64,000 nt of DNA from Opitutaceae bacterium (GCA_030648295.1 JAUSID010000035.1:1-64000); one strand, 5' to 3'; shown: positions 44,342 to 54,301, counted from the stretch's first letter. Numbers and translations: made by a program. The notes: generated by a model from the sequence alone, not told the origin.

Positions 44342-46553
44342 GCAACCACCAGTTCCAGTCACCGAGCAGCCGCATGGTCGCGGGGACGATTAGCAGCCGG
44401 ACAATGGTGGCGTCGAAGGCGACGGCGACGGCGAGCCCCAGCCCGAATTGGCGGCTGGCGGTAAGGCCAAAGAAACCGAACGAGCCGAACAGGCAGACCA
44501 TGACCGCGGCCGCACTGGTGATGATTCCCGCGGTGGCACCGAGTCCGCCGGCGACGGACATGATGTTGGTCGCGCCGGCGCGGAACCGGTCCCGTACCTC
44601 GCTCAAAAGAAATATCTCGTAATCCATGGACAGCCCGAAAAGCACGGTGAAGAGCATCAGCACGACGAACGAATTCAGGCCGCCCGGCGGTTCGATTCCG
44701 AGCAGGCGGGCGCCGTGCCCGTCCTGAAAAACGAGCACGAGAAAACCGTACGCCACGATCACCGAGAGGAGGTTCGCCGCGACCGCCTTTGCCGGCACCG
44801 CCAGCGAGCGGAAAACGACGAGCAACAAGACGAAGGTGAGCAGCATGACGGCGACGATCACGCGGCCAACACTCTGAAACATCTCCACGTCGAAATCATG
44901 AATGATGGCCGTACCGCCGCCGACGTTCACCTGGAGCTGCGCGCCGGGCGTTTTCGACCCCGGGCCGGCGCGCAGGGTTTTCACGAGTTCGATGACATCG
45001 CGCATTTCGGGCGCGACGCGCGGCACGAGGATCATCACGGCGGTTCTCCCATCGGCGCTCACGATCGAGTGTGCGGTTTCCGCGAGCTCCGGCGGCAAGG
45101 CGCCAGCTCCAATGGCCAGCCGGGACGGGCCGATCGCGTCCAGCCAACGCGGATACCCGAGCACATGGGCAATGGAGGGATGGCGTTGCAGCTCGGATGC
45201 CAGGGCGAGCGTCGCGTGCTGATACTCGGGCTCCCATATTTGCCGGCCTGGTTTCGCGTCCAGCGTGAGCACGGTCGGGCCCATCCATCCCGGTTGAAAC
45301 TGTGTGACGAGCAGGTCGTAACCGCGCCGGGATTCCTCGTCGGCCGGCAAATCCTGCGCAGTTATCTTCCAGGCCTGCGCCCGCAGCGCCGACCACCCGA
45401 AGGGCGCGCACAGCGCCAGCGCGAGCGCAAGGTAGGTCCACGGCCGGCGCATGACGCGAGTCGACCAGGCGGCCCAGCCGCTCGACCGGACTGCGGTGAC
45501 GGCCCGCCGTGGCGCCGGCAGGACGCGATCGGCCCCGAAGTGCAGCAAGGCCGGCAGCAGGGTGAGCGTCGCCGCCACTGCCGTCGCGATCACCGCGATG
45601 CCGCCGAGCGCCAGGCTTTGGACGAACCGCGCGTTGACGAGAAACAGCGCGGCAAATCCGCCCGCGACCGCAATCCCCGCCACGACAATGGCGGGGCCGG
45701 CGCGGTGAATCGCGGCGAGCACGGCGCCCTCGGCGGTGTGGCCGTCGCGGCGTTCGTGGCGATAATGACTCAACACGAACAGCGCGTAATCCGTGCCGGC
45801 GCCGAGGCCGATCATCGTGATCACGTTTTGCGCAAGCGTGCTGACGGGCAGCCAGATGCTCGCCACGTAAAGGAACGCGCTGCTGAGAACCACGGCCGCC
45901 GCGGCGATTGCGAGTGCCAGTGCCGCGGCAAACACGGTCCGAAACGCGAGGAAAAGTACCAGCAGCGTCAACGGCACGCCGACCGACTCCGCGCGCAACA
46001 AGTCGGCCGACGAGCGCCGGTTGAGATCGTGAAACATCGCGGCCATCCCGGTGACGTGGGTGCTGAATCCGGACGGCAGCTCGCGGGCAGCGAGGAGCGC
46101 GCGCAGTTCCGCGGTGAAATTCTCCGCGTCGATCAGAAGTTCGGCGTCGGCTTGCACGAGCAGCAGGGCAGAGTGGCCGTCGCGGCCAATGAGCTCGGGC
46201 CAGCCGGTATTCCATGCGTGGGTCACGCGATGGATTCGGGCATCCGTGGTGAGCCGGGCCGTGAGGTCCGCCACGACCGCGGGCAACCGGGCGGCGCTCT
46301 CCTCAGGAGCGATTACAACGACCGGGATGGGATGAGCGGCGCCGCGGCCGAAATCCGCGTTCAGCCGCATCATTACCGCATGGGATTCGCTCCCTCGAAT
46401 CGCCTCGCTGCCACCGTGGGCCACGCGGCCGAGTCGGAGCGCGAATGGCGCTGCGACGGCGAGTGCGACGCACCAGGCCACGATGACTGCGCGCGGTCGC
46501 CCCATGATCCACCGGGCGTACCATTCGAGCCGGGGTGTGGGGTGGGGAACCAT
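44274..46553 (-). CDS. MMPL/RND-type membrane exporter
   Basis: This inner-membrane transporter of 759 residues is built of two MMPL halves. Each has one helix, a periplasmic domain and a five-helix bundle. The proton-relay motif GAGTDYALFVLSHYRHE is in half 1 and LFGLSMDYEIFLLSEVRDRFR in half 2 (Asp-Tyr pairs as in MmpL3). The N-terminus is RWIMGRPRAVIVAWCVALAV. It is likely to export a lipid or other hydrophobic product. Unlike most genes here it has a clear Shine-Dalgarno sequence (GAGGAG, 4 bases before the ATG). It ends about 108 bp before the sulfatase start region to the right and convergently overlaps the small gene to the left. Confidence 0.93.
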   Translation of the reverse strand: MVPHPTPRLEWYARWIMGRPRAVIVAWCVALAVAAPFALRLGRVAHGGSEAIRGSESHAVMMRLNADFGRGAAHPIPVVVIAPEESAARLPAVVADLTARLTTDARIHRVTHAWNTGWPELIGRDGHSALLLVQADAELLIDAENFTAELRALLAARELPSGFSTHVTGMAAMFHDLNRRSSADLLRAESVGVPLTLLVLFLAFRTVFAAALALAIAAAAVVLSSAFLYVASIWLPVSTLAQNVITMIGLGAGTDYALFVLSHYRHERRDGHTAEGAVLAAIHRAGPAIVVAGIAVAGGFAALFLVNARFVQSLALGGIAVIATAVAATLTLLPALLHFGADRVLPAPRRAVTAVRSSGWAAWSTRVMRRPWTYLALALALCAPFGWSALRAQAWKITAQDLPADEESRRGYDLLVTQFQPGWMGPTVLTLDAKPGRQIWEPEYQHATLALASELQRHPSIAHVLGYPRWLDAIGPSRLAIGAGALPPELAETAHSIVSADGRTAVMILVPRVAPEMRDVIELVKTLRAGPGSKTPGAQLQVNVGGGTAIIHDFDVEMFQSVGRVIVAVMLLTFVLLLVVFRSLAVPAKAVAANLLSVIVAYGFLVLVFQDGHGARLLGIEPPGGLNSFVVLMLFTVLFGLSMDYEIFLLSEVRDRFRAGATNIMSVAGGLGATAGIITSAAAVMVCLFGSFGFFGLTASRQFGLGLAVAVAFDATIVRLLIVPATMRLLGDWNWWLPTFPGRLHPGGPRFLAAQAGRR

Positions 46554-46660
46554 GTCTCCTCATGCGCGATTTCGCCCCGGGAGGGATCGTTCCTTCGGCC
46601 GCTTCCCGCCGCGGGACCAGAATGGCCGAAGCCCCCATTACCGGCCGACCGTCGTCCGAC

Positions 46661-48109
46661 TCATCGCGCCTTCTTCTGTTGCCTCGCCCTGGCTTTCGAC
46701 TTGGGAGCTTTCTCGTCGTCGTCGCCATCATCGACCGAGCCGGACACCGGTTTTCCCTCGAGGTAAAAATCGAAGTAGTTGTTCCATGTGGGTGCCATCG
46801 GGCCGGTGGCGAGCCCGGGCGGTTTGAGTTCGGCGGTCCAGGCGGTGAGCCTGGCGCGGAGACGGGCGGCGATGTCGGGATGCTGGGCGGCGAGATTGTG
46901 CTTTTCCTCGAGGTCGGCGCCGAGGTCGTAGAGGTATTCGCGATTGCCGCCACGCAGCAGCTTCCAATTGCCTTGGCGGATGGCGGCCTGGGCGACCCAG
47001 CGCCAGTAGAGCGCCTCGTGCGGCGGCGTTTTGATTTCTCGTTTCAGGTGGGGAACAAGATTCACGCCCTCGAGATCGCCGGGCTTGGTCTGGATGCCGG
47101 CCAGCGCGGCTGCGGTGGCGGCGACATCGAGTGTACTTACCGGGTGCTCATACGACTGGCCCGCGGGGATCGTGCCCGGCCATGCGATCACAAAGGGCGT
47201 ATGCATGCCGCCTTCCGAGAGCATGCCCTTTTCGCCGTTAAGCGGAGTGTTCAGGCTGCCGTCCCAGCCGGCGCCGCCGCCCGGTGCGTCGGTCTTGTGA
47301 ATCTTGAGCGGCGCACCGTTGTCACCGATGTAGAAGATGAGGGTCTTTTCGGTAAGCCCGTGTTTTTTCAATGCCGCGGTGATGAGGCCAACGCCGTCGT
47401 CCACGGCGGAGAGCATGGCAAGAGCCTGGAGCCGGCGCTGCGGCATCTGGCCGGGGAAACGATCGAGGTATTTTTTCGGTGCGTCGAGCGGGACGTGGGG
47501 GGCGCGATAGGCAACATAGAGGAAGAAGGGCTGGTCCTTGTAGCGCTCGATCAGGGTCGCGGCCGCCCGGCTGCATCCGTCCACATGATACATCGCGGGC
47601 GGCAAATCGCCCATCGGCCGGTCCTGGCCGTCGAGGGTGATGTTGGCAGAGAATGGTCGCTGGGCGTTTTGAGCGAAAACGTGTTTGAAGCCGTGGGTGG
47701 TAATCGCGTCCGTTGCCCCGAGGTGCCATTTGCCGAACTGGGCGGTGGCGTATCCGGCCTGCTGGAGCCGGGTGGCAATGGTGGTCTGCTGGTTGAACCC
47801 ATCGAGCGAGTTGCCGTTGGCCTCGACCCCGAAGCGGCTCTGGAATTTTCCGGTCATCAGCCCGGCCCGCGACGGCACGCATTGCGGGGCGGTGGTGTAG
47901 CCATTTTTCGCCCGCACGCCGCTGCGGGCGAGCGCGTCGACATGCGGGGTCTTGATGTCCGAGACGACACCCTGAATCCCGAGATCGGCGTATCCGTGAT
48001 CGTCGGTGTAGAAGACGATGATATTGGGCTTCGCCGGCGCGGCGGCAAACGCGGTGACGCGCGCGACAAGCAGCCCCAGGAGGGTGAGGAGGACGAGGAC
48101 GGGTTTCAT
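46661..48109 (-). CDS. Secreted type I sulfatase
   Basis: The protein has 482 residues with a signal peptide (MKPVLVLLTLLGLLVARVTAFAA). It carries the alkaline-phosphatase-type metal site PNIIVFYTDDHGYADLG (Asp36-Asp37) and the sulfatase consensus CVPSRAGLMTGK with Cys77, which is converted to formylglycine. GKWHLGA and IFYIGDNGAP complete the active site. The C-terminal tail (KAPKSKARARQQKKAR) is basic and low-complexity. It likely removes sulfate esters from an algal or animal glycan. No maturation (anSME) gene is in the window. It is divergent from a DUF1080 gene. Confidence 0.94.
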   Translation of the reverse strand: MKPVLVLLTLLGLLVARVTAFAAAPAKPNIIVFYTDDHGYADLGIQGVVSDIKTPHVDALARSGVRAKNGYTTAPQCVPSRAGLMTGKFQSRFGVEANGNSLDGFNQQTTIATRLQQAGYATAQFGKWHLGATDAITTHGFKHVFAQNAQRPFSANITLDGQDRPMGDLPPAMYHVDGCSRAAATLIERYKDQPFFLYVAYRAPHVPLDAPKKYLDRFPGQMPQRRLQALAMLSAVDDGVGLITAALKKHGLTEKTLIFYIGDNGAPLKIHKTDAPGGGAGWDGSLNTPLNGEKGMLSEGGMHTPFVIAWPGTIPAGQSYEHPVSTLDVAATAAALAGIQTKPGDLEGVNLVPHLKREIKTPPHEALYWRWVAQAAIRQGNWKLLRGGNREYLYDLGADLEEKHNLAAQHPDIAARLRARLTAWTAELKPPGLATGPMAPTWNNYFDFYLEGKPVSGSVDDGDDDEKAPKSKARARQQKKAR

Positions 48110-48370
48110 GCGAGCAGCCGAAATTTTCGCCCGGCGGCGGTGCGATCGCGCGGCCGACGCAGGCGAACCGGGTCAACCGCGAGGTGGCGGGAAACTCCGG
48201 GGCAGGGCGGAACGGGCAAGTGATGGAAAACGATTCCTCGTTCGGGTTGTAATCAAGGTAAAATCTGTTGGCGTCGCGGGAATTCCTGTGGGCTTCGTTC
48301 GAGCGCCGCTCCGCGCCTGACCATGTCCGATCGTACTTCCCACCCTATCCCCATGATCTTGCTCTCTTCC

Positions 48371-49132
48371 ATGTCCGCGCCACGGCGAATGGCGTTCGCG
48401 GTTTTCGCGAGCCTGTCCGTTTTCACCGCATCCGCGTTCGCCGCACAGCCGGTGTTCCCCGAGCCGGCCGGCGCCGACACCGCTGGGTTTGTGCCGATCT
48501 TCGACGGCAAGTCGCTCGCGAACTGGGATGCCGATCCGAAATACTGGCACGTCGAGAACGGCACGCTCGTCGGCGAGGTGACACCTGCGACGCTGCTCAA
48601 GGCGAACTCGTTCGCGATCTGGCGGGGCGGCACACCGGCGGATTTCGAATTGAAGGTCGAATATCGCGTCAGCACGGCCGGCAACAGCGGGATCAATTAC
48701 CGCAGCGTCGAGGTGCCGGCGCCGGCGTTCGCGCTGAAGGGATACCAGTGCGACATCGACGGCGCGAACCGCCACACCGGCCAGAACTACGAGGAGCGCG
48801 GCCGCACGTTCCTGGCGCTGCGCGGCCAGGTCACGCGGCTCGCGCCCGGCGTGAAGCCCGCGATCATCGGCACCGTCGGCGAAAAGGATGCGCTGGCGGC
48901 GTTCACTCCCGCCAACGAGTGGAACCGGGTGCACTTGATCATTCGCGGCAATGTTCTCACCCACATCATCAACGGCCACGCGATGAGCGTCGTCCTCGAC
49001 GAAGATCCGGCCGCGCGAATGGCGGCCGGGCTGATCGGCGTGCAGGTCCACGTCGGCCCGCCAATGAAGATCGAGTATCGGAACTTTCTGCTGAAAACGC
49101 TGGCGCCGCTCGCGCCCGCGCCGGCGAAGTAG
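48371..49132 (+). CDS. DUF1080 secreted protein (3-keto-disaccharide hydrolase-like)
   Basis: The protein has 253 residues with a signal peptide ([21 protein letters not shown]). The DUF1080 jelly-roll core is [32 protein letters not shown], then [23 protein letters not shown] and [29 protein letters not shown]. Structures and a few enzymes of this family act on 3-keto-glycosides; most are uncharacterised. ATG 48371 has the C/T-rich leader CTTGCTCTCTTCC; an in-frame ATG at 48323 is less likely. It is divergent from the sulfatase across about 260 bp that hold no gene. Confidence 0.9.
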   Translation: MSAPRRMAFAVFASLSVFTASAFAAQPVFPEPAGADTAGFVPIFDGKSLANWDADPKYWHVENGTLVGEVTPATLLKANSFAIWRGGTPADFELKVEYRVSTAGNSGINYRSVEVPAPAFALKGYQCDIDGANRHTGQNYEERGRTFLALRGQVTRLAPGVKPAIIGTVGEKDALAAFTPANEWNRVHLIIRGNVLTHIINGHAMSVVLDEDPAARMAAGLIGVQVHVGPPMKIEYRNFLLKTLAPLAPAPAK

Positions 49133-49261
49133 GCCGCTTTGCATGACAGCCCGGCACATCGATGTCGCCGCACGCGCTGGCGCGGCGCCCAACCAGGAGG
49201 AGTCGGCGCACGGGCGTTGTCTTACGAGTGTGGCTTTCTTCCCGAATACGACACCGCTTCT

Positions 49262-51199
49262 TCAACGCTTTTCAGCATCGCGCCCCAGGTTGGCGCGCAG
49301 CGGCTGGCCGCCAACCGCCGCGGGCGCGACTTGCACGCCCTGCCGGGTCCAGAGGTCGGGCCGGTCGCGGCCAACCTTGACCGTGTACAGGCCGGCCGCG
49401 TAGACCGGCGCACGGAATCGGGCGCCGCGAATCCGGCGGGTGTAAAGGATGTCGCCGTCCTTCTCGCTGACGACCTGGATTACCGGGTCCCTGGCACCGG
49501 CCACGACAACTTCCGGCAAATGGCCGAACACGACCCGGCCATCGTTCTCCTCCATCCGGAACTTGACCGGCCAGCCGGGATACTGCGCGGCCTCGCCGTC
49601 GGAAAGATTGGCGTAACGCGGCCAGCACTCGAAGGTCGTCTCTCCCGTCCTGGTGTTGAAACGAATCAGCCCGTAACCGTCGCCCAACTCCGCCTTCGGA
49701 TCGCGTTGATGCGCCGCCATCGTCTTGATGTCAGCAAACGTCGGATTGGCGTAGGCGATCATCGTAATCCGATTGTATAACCCGTCGAGGTAGTCGCCCG
49801 TCCAGGCAAGCGGGCTGCGGGGAATCGGGTTGGCGCCCGGCCGGCCGTTGGCGGGCTCCCACCAGCGTCCGTAATAGCTGTTCACGATCGCCGGATTGGT
49901 GAACGCGTACGGCCCGTCGCGAAACGCATCGATCCCGTGCTTCACCACCACGGCGAGATGCTGGTCGCCGCAGAGGTGGGAGGCGAGCGAGCGACGCAGT
50001 TCGGCGAGGGCGCGGTTGCGCTGGCTCTGCGGCCAGCCGTTGCAGTCGAGATCGGCCAGCAGCCGGTTCTCCTTCGAACCGTGCATGTGGACCGCGCCGC
50101 AAAACGCCGTCTGCGAGAGCACCGCTTTCATCTGCGCGCCAGTCCAGTCCTGCCCCCAGTCGCGGAGAAACGCCATCTGCCGCTCGCCGAGCAACTGCAG
50201 TCCGGGGAGATCGATCTTCGCGGGATCGTAGCCAGCCTCGCGGATATGGTCCGGCCGCGGCCCCATCTGCGGAATTTTGTCTTTCGGGCCGCTCTTGAAC
50301 TTGCGGTCCTCGAGGATGGCGAAGTCGACCCCGCCCACGCGCAGCCGCGTGAAATAAACGCCGATTCCCTGCTCGATGGGCCGCGGATCCACGGGATCGG
50401 GCAGGTGCCAGGTCTGGCACCGGTCGACCATCCGAATGTATTCGGCCGGATAGTAGTAACCCCCGGTATTGCCGGCGGTCGAATCCGCGACGATGCCGCC
50501 TTCGCCCCAGACGTTGCCCTGGCCGATGTCGTGGTCGTCCGGGATGGTCACGACCGGGCGGTCCTTGATGATGTCGCGAAAGTGCGCTCCCCATAGCAGC
50601 CACGCCGCGGTGTGCTCCATGTGGTCGTAACTCTGATCGCCTGCGAAGAAGAGCAGATCGGGATCCTGCTGCTTGAGCTTCTGCACGATTTCCGCGCGGT
50701 CGCCGCGGTCCTTGTTCGAGTCGCAGGAGAGCGAGCCGACGACGATGACCTCCTTGCCGGTGGGCGCCTTGCGGATCAAGCCCTCGAACCTCGCCGCGGC
50801 GCCGTGGCGGACGCGATAACGGACATCCTCGCGCCCGCTCCACGGGGTGATTCGGAAGTGGGCGGACCAGCCGGGATAGAGGACGGGTGCGCGCGCCACC
50901 TCGCGCCAGGCGCCGCCGGTTTCGAGCTCCAGCCGGACTTCGCGCACCTCGTCGGGTTTCAGCGGATACAACTGGGCCGAAAGCTTCAACGTGCCATTGT
51001 CGTGGGTGTAGAGCGCGAATCCGACGACCTGGTCGCGCGGCACCCGCACGAATTCGCCGAGGAAGCCGCGGGGCGGCTGGTCCCACATGTCCTCACGGGA
51101 CGCGAGATCGAGGGTGTCGCCGCGTGGAGCGGGAAACGGGGGTGGGGCGGCCAGGGCCGCTGCAGTGGCGAGGGACGCGGAGAGCAACAGATGTTTCAT
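49262..51199 (-). CDS. Secreted PhoD-like metallophosphoesterase
   Basis: The protein has 645 residues with a signal peptide (MKHLLLSASLATAAALAAP). An N-terminal fibronectin-like domain is followed by a PhoD-type metallophosphatase with SCDSNKDRG, LLFFAGDQSYDHME, VTIPDDHDIGQGNVWGEGG and SHLCGDQHLAVVVKHG as successive metal-ligand blocks. A C-terminal beta domain ends TVKVGRDRPDLWTRQGV. It likely cleaves phosphodiesters or monoesters on an extracellular substrate. A weak Shine-Dalgarno site (AAAGG) is at the start. It is the last member of the minus-strand locus downstream of the FecR-regulated receptor, 146 bp after the FG-GAP gene. Confidence 0.88.
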   Translation of the reverse strand: MKHLLLSASLATAAALAAPPPFPAPRGDTLDLASREDMWDQPPRGFLGEFVRVPRDQVVGFALYTHDNGTLKLSAQLYPLKPDEVREVRLELETGGAWREVARAPVLYPGWSAHFRITPWSGREDVRYRVRHGAAARFEGLIRKAPTGKEVIVVGSLSCDSNKDRGDRAEIVQKLKQQDPDLLFFAGDQSYDHMEHTAAWLLWGAHFRDIIKDRPVVTIPDDHDIGQGNVWGEGGIVADSTAGNTGGYYYPAEYIRMVDRCQTWHLPDPVDPRPIEQGIGVYFTRLRVGGVDFAILEDRKFKSGPKDKIPQMGPRPDHIREAGYDPAKIDLPGLQLLGERQMAFLRDWGQDWTGAQMKAVLSQTAFCGAVHMHGSKENRLLADLDCNGWPQSQRNRALAELRRSLASHLCGDQHLAVVVKHGIDAFRDGPYAFTNPAIVNSYYGRWWEPANGRPGANPIPRSPLAWTGDYLDGLYNRITMIAYANPTFADIKTMAAHQRDPKAELGDGYGLIRFNTRTGETTFECWPRYANLSDGEAAQYPGWPVKFRMEENDGRVVFGHLPEVVVAGARDPVIQVVSEKDGDILYTRRIRGARFRAPVYAAGLYTVKVGRDRPDLWTRQGVQVAPAAVGGQPLRANLGRDAEKR

Positions 51200-51345
51200 G
51201 GTTGATACCTTTCACGCGGGGCGGTTGCGCCCGCCACCGCGATGGTGGACGGAGCGGAGGCTCACGCGAGCTATCTCACGCGGCGCTCGGACACCGCGGG
51301 CGGCCGCATAGACAACGATTCGACGTGAATGACGCGCTGCGATTT

Positions 51346-53196
51346 TCAAGGCCGCCCCTTCACACCATCGTTGCGCCAGTAATCGAGATGGTAGGCCGGA
51401 CCATCGGCTTTCCACACCTTGGTGACGATATCGAGGTCGCCATCGCCATCGACATCGGCGAGCACCGCGTCGTGCCATCCCGGGTTGTCGACCTGAATGA
51501 CATCGATTTCGAAGGCCATTGGGCGGCCGCCCCGATTATACCAAATGATGCCGCGTTCCTTCAGTCCCGCGGGTTTCATGGGCAACTTTCCGCGCAGGGC
51601 GGGAGTGGGGTCCTCCTGTTCCCCGGCGAAGATGTCGAGGCGGCCGTCGCCGTCGAAATCGGCGACGCCCAGCGAGTGGAACGAACCCGTGCCGGGAACG
51701 TCGCCCGGGGCCGTCGGGGGATCTTCGAGCCGCCGGCTCGTCCAACTTTGACCCTTGCCCCGGTTTTCCACCCAATAGACGCGGGAATTTCCGGTATCAC
51801 AGTCACTATATACAATGTCGTTGTCGCCGTCACCGTCGAGGTCGGCCACCCAGGAGCGAATACTCGGGCCATAGGTGGCGTTTTCGATGGCAGTGTAGGG
51901 CCAATCCTGACGCGCCCAAGCGCGGCCGCTCCTGCCGGGATGCTTGAACCAGTGGCCGGGAATCACGACATCCACCCAGCCGTCACCGTCAATGTCACCC
52001 ACTCCGCTCGGCGCCACTCCGGCGTGATGAAGGTATCCGGAACTTATGATCGTCGCATGGAAATTCCGGGAAGGGTCATGCCATGCGAGCCGCTTGCCAT
52101 CATATATAACCAGATCCCTTTTCCCGTCACCATCCATGTCGGCCGCGACGATGTCGTGGCCGCCGCCTTTGTAGGGCCGCATTTCCCATTGGGCATGCCG
52201 GCCGGTGCCGAGCGTCCCGGGGTTGAGGAAGTAATGGCCGTCGACCACGATGTCCGGGGCGCCGTCGCGGTTGACATCGAGGGCAGTGCCGCCGAGCACC
52301 CGGTTGCGCATCTCCGCGATAAAGTGCGGAATCCAGAGTGAATCGGTCACGCGCTCATACCAGAAGACACCGGAGTCGACCCGTGCGATCGCGACGTCCA
52401 GGTCGCCGTCGCCATCGAAGTCGGCGACCGCCAGCCCGGCGGTTCCCACCCTCGATCCGGGGAGCACGGGATCGATGCTGAAGTGCATCCAGGTGGCACG
52501 CTGGGGAGCCGGCGTCGCCGTGGCTTTCGGGCGATCACCGGGTGGCGCCGATGGCACCGGCTTCGCGGCGGCAGCCACGGGATACGATTCCCATCCGGAG
52601 AAGACCGCTCCCTGGGAGACCGCCACAATGGTCAGGTGAAAATCGAACGGGAGGTATTTCGCCCGGTCGTCCCAGCATTTCGGATTCAAACGTTCGATGG
52701 GAGAGATGTAACAGCCCTGGTCGTTCCGCAGCACCATTCCCATCCGTTTGAAATCCTGCGGGCGCGAAATATCGATCGCGTTCGCCCCTTTGTTCTTATG
52801 CCACCACTCGTTGATACAGCGCGTTTCCATCGTATAGACCCCGGGGGCATCCATCACGACCTTGAGCGTGCTGCAGGATTCCAGCTCACTCGCCGTGGTT
52901 GAAACGCCAGGCGCGTCGTGCATCCAGATGCAAGGCTGGAGCGTGATCGGCAGGCCGAGGGGCGTGCGTCCGAGCACGACGCGAAGATGCCAGGTCCCCT
53001 CCCAATAGTTTTCCGGCGAGCGCCAGTCTTGCGGCCAGGTCGAAGGGATCGGCTGTCCAGCTCGATGGTAATAATGAAAGCCGCGATCGGATTCGGCAAA
53101 CGTGCGCTCGCCGTGCGCGACGAGAAACTCGGCGGCGGACAATGCCGACCCGAGCGGGAGGGCGAAGGTCGCGATGGCCGTTAAGAAGCATTTCAT
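51346..53196 (-). CDS. Secreted FG-GAP/VCBS propeller protein with unknown N-domain
   Basis: The protein has 616 residues with a signal peptide (CFLTAIATFALPLGSALSAA). An unrecognised domain of about 190 residues carries YWEGTWHLRVVLGRTPLGLPI and METRCINEWWHKNKGANAID. A run of calcium-binding FG-GAP repeats follows, each with DxDGDGxxD loops (VADFDGDGDLDVAIAR, AADMDGDGKRDLVIYD, VGDIDGDGWVDVVIPG, VADLDGDGDNDIVYSD, VADFDGDGRLDIFAGE, LADVDGDGDLDIVTKV). It probably binds glycans on the surface; a lyase role of the N-domain is possible. Base composition is visibly less GC-rich than its neighbours. It follows the glycosidase-like gene by 7 bp, so the two are co-transcribed. Confidence 0.87.
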   Translation of the reverse strand: MKCFLTAIATFALPLGSALSAAEFLVAHGERTFAESDRGFHYYHRAGQPIPSTWPQDWRSPENYWEGTWHLRVVLGRTPLGLPITLQPCIWMHDAPGVSTTASELESCSTLKVVMDAPGVYTMETRCINEWWHKNKGANAIDISRPQDFKRMGMVLRNDQGCYISPIERLNPKCWDDRAKYLPFDFHLTIVAVSQGAVFSGWESYPVAAAAKPVPSAPPGDRPKATATPAPQRATWMHFSIDPVLPGSRVGTAGLAVADFDGDGDLDVAIARVDSGVFWYERVTDSLWIPHFIAEMRNRVLGGTALDVNRDGAPDIVVDGHYFLNPGTLGTGRHAQWEMRPYKGGGHDIVAADMDGDGKRDLVIYDGKRLAWHDPSRNFHATIISSGYLHHAGVAPSGVGDIDGDGWVDVVIPGHWFKHPGRSGRAWARQDWPYTAIENATYGPSIRSWVADLDGDGDNDIVYSDCDTGNSRVYWVENRGKGQSWTSRRLEDPPTAPGDVPGTGSFHSLGVADFDGDGRLDIFAGEQEDPTPALRGKLPMKPAGLKERGIIWYNRGGRPMAFEIDVIQVDNPGWHDAVLADVDGDGDLDIVTKVWKADGPAYHLDYWRNDGVKGRP

Positions 53197-53203
53197 GATT
53201 GCT

Positions 53204-54301
53204 TCAGGCCTTCGCCAGCGGGATCACCGCGTTCCAGGTGCGCGTCGCATCCTTGAGGTCGAGGCCAATCCCTTCGGCCGTGGCGCAGAAGAGATGCGTC
53301 GGGACGCCGTTCTCGATCAATAGCTGCGGGCGCTCGAGAAAAGCCTGCTGGCGCACGCGGCCGTCGCTCCAGCGGAGCTTGCGGCTGTACGCGAGCGTCG
53401 CGCGGTCGAAATCCCAGGCGAGGCCGTCGGCGCTGGTGACGTGGATGCCGGAGAATTTCTGGCCGCAGATGTCGCCGGTCATGTCCTTCATCAGCGCCTG
53501 CACGCGGCCGTCCTCATACCACAGATACGGATCCTCGACGTGCGCCGGCGCTCCGCGGAAGAGCCACGGCGTGGGCTGGTGCTTCCACGGGCCGGTCCAG
53601 TGCGGCGCCCGCGCGACGCCAACCTGGAGGTTGCCGAGATTTTCCTTCCGGGATTTGTAGGCGAGGAGGAACGAGCCGTCAGGCAGCGGGCAGAGCGACG
53701 GGTTGGTGGTCGCGATCGAATCCCACTCGCCGGGCCGCGGCTCGAGCAGCGGCCGGTCGAGCCGTTTCCAGGGGCCGCGCACGCTCTTGCTCGTGGCGAG
53801 CCCGATGCGCTTGCGCGCCCAGGTCCGGAGATAGCGCGGCGAGCGGAAAACCTCCTGGTGCTGCGCGTCCGGCGTGGGGCCCTCGTAGTTGCTTCCCATA
53901 TACAGCAACAGGTAGGTGTCGCCGACCTTCCGGATGTGCGGGTTGTGGGTACTGCGCGCGTCGAAGAAATCGCCCCCGCGCGGCGGCAGCGCCACCTCGG
54001 CCAGGCGATACGGCCCCACCGGCGTGTCCGACTCCGCGCGGACAATCTCGGAGCAGAACAGCCAGTGCGGATGAAACAGAACGGTCTTCGGGATCCGCGA
54101 GGCGAACAGGTGGTAGCGCCCATCCTCGCCCCGGATCGGCGCGCCGCACCACACCCAGTGATCGGGCAGTTCGAACCCGCCGCCAACGACCGCCGGCTGC
54201 AGGCGCGACAGGAAGGTGGGCGCGGCCGGCGCCACTCGTGCCGCCAAGGGTGAAACTGCGGCCAGGGCGCCGAGATTGATTAGGAAATTGCGGCGATTCA
54301 T
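53204..54301 (-). CDS. Tat-exported five-bladed glycosidase-like protein
   Basis: The protein has 365 residues with a twin-arginine-like signal (MNRRNFLINLGALAAVSPLAARVAPA). Beta-propeller blades are typical of GH43/GH32/GH117-like folds: WCGAPIRGEDGRYHLFAS, HNPHIRKVGDTYLLLYMGSNYEG, TNPSLCPLPDGSFLLAYKS, HVEDPYLWYEDGRVQALMKDM and RPQLLIENGVPTHLFCA. Acidic residues in VEDPYLW and the Asn-Pro starts of blades fit a glycosidase active site, but the exact family is unsure. It lies between the two FG-GAP genes in the minus-strand locus. Confidence 0.8.
   Translation of the reverse strand: MNRRNFLINLGALAAVSPLAARVAPAAPTFLSRLQPAVVGGGFELPDHWVWCGAPIRGEDGRYHLFASRIPKTVLFHPHWLFCSEIVRAESDTPVGPYRLAEVALPPRGGDFFDARSTHNPHIRKVGDTYLLLYMGSNYEGPTPDAQHQEVFRSPRYLRTWARKRIGLATSKSVRGPWKRLDRPLLEPRPGEWDSIATTNPSLCPLPDGSFLLAYKSRKENLGNLQVGVARAPHWTGPWKHQPTPWLFRGAPAHVEDPYLWYEDGRVQALMKDMTGDICGQKFSGIHVTSADGLAWDFDRATLAYSRKLRWSDGRVRQQAFLERPQLLIENGVPTHLFCATAEGIGLDLKDATRTWNAVIPLAKA

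Noticed and set aside
44448-46766. 772-codon open frame on the plus strand
   Set aside because: It is antisense to the clear MMPL exporter; its translation is Arg/Gly/Glu/His-rich without any fold pattern, a usual effect of high GC.
46535-48223. 562-codon plus-strand frame
   Set aside because: Antisense of the sulfatase, whose CVPSR motif and signal peptide are decisive.
50887-52341. 484-codon plus-strand frame with Val/Ile-rich segments
   Set aside because: It spans the intergenic region and the antisense of FG-GAP repeats; the periodicity only mirrors the DxDGDG codons.
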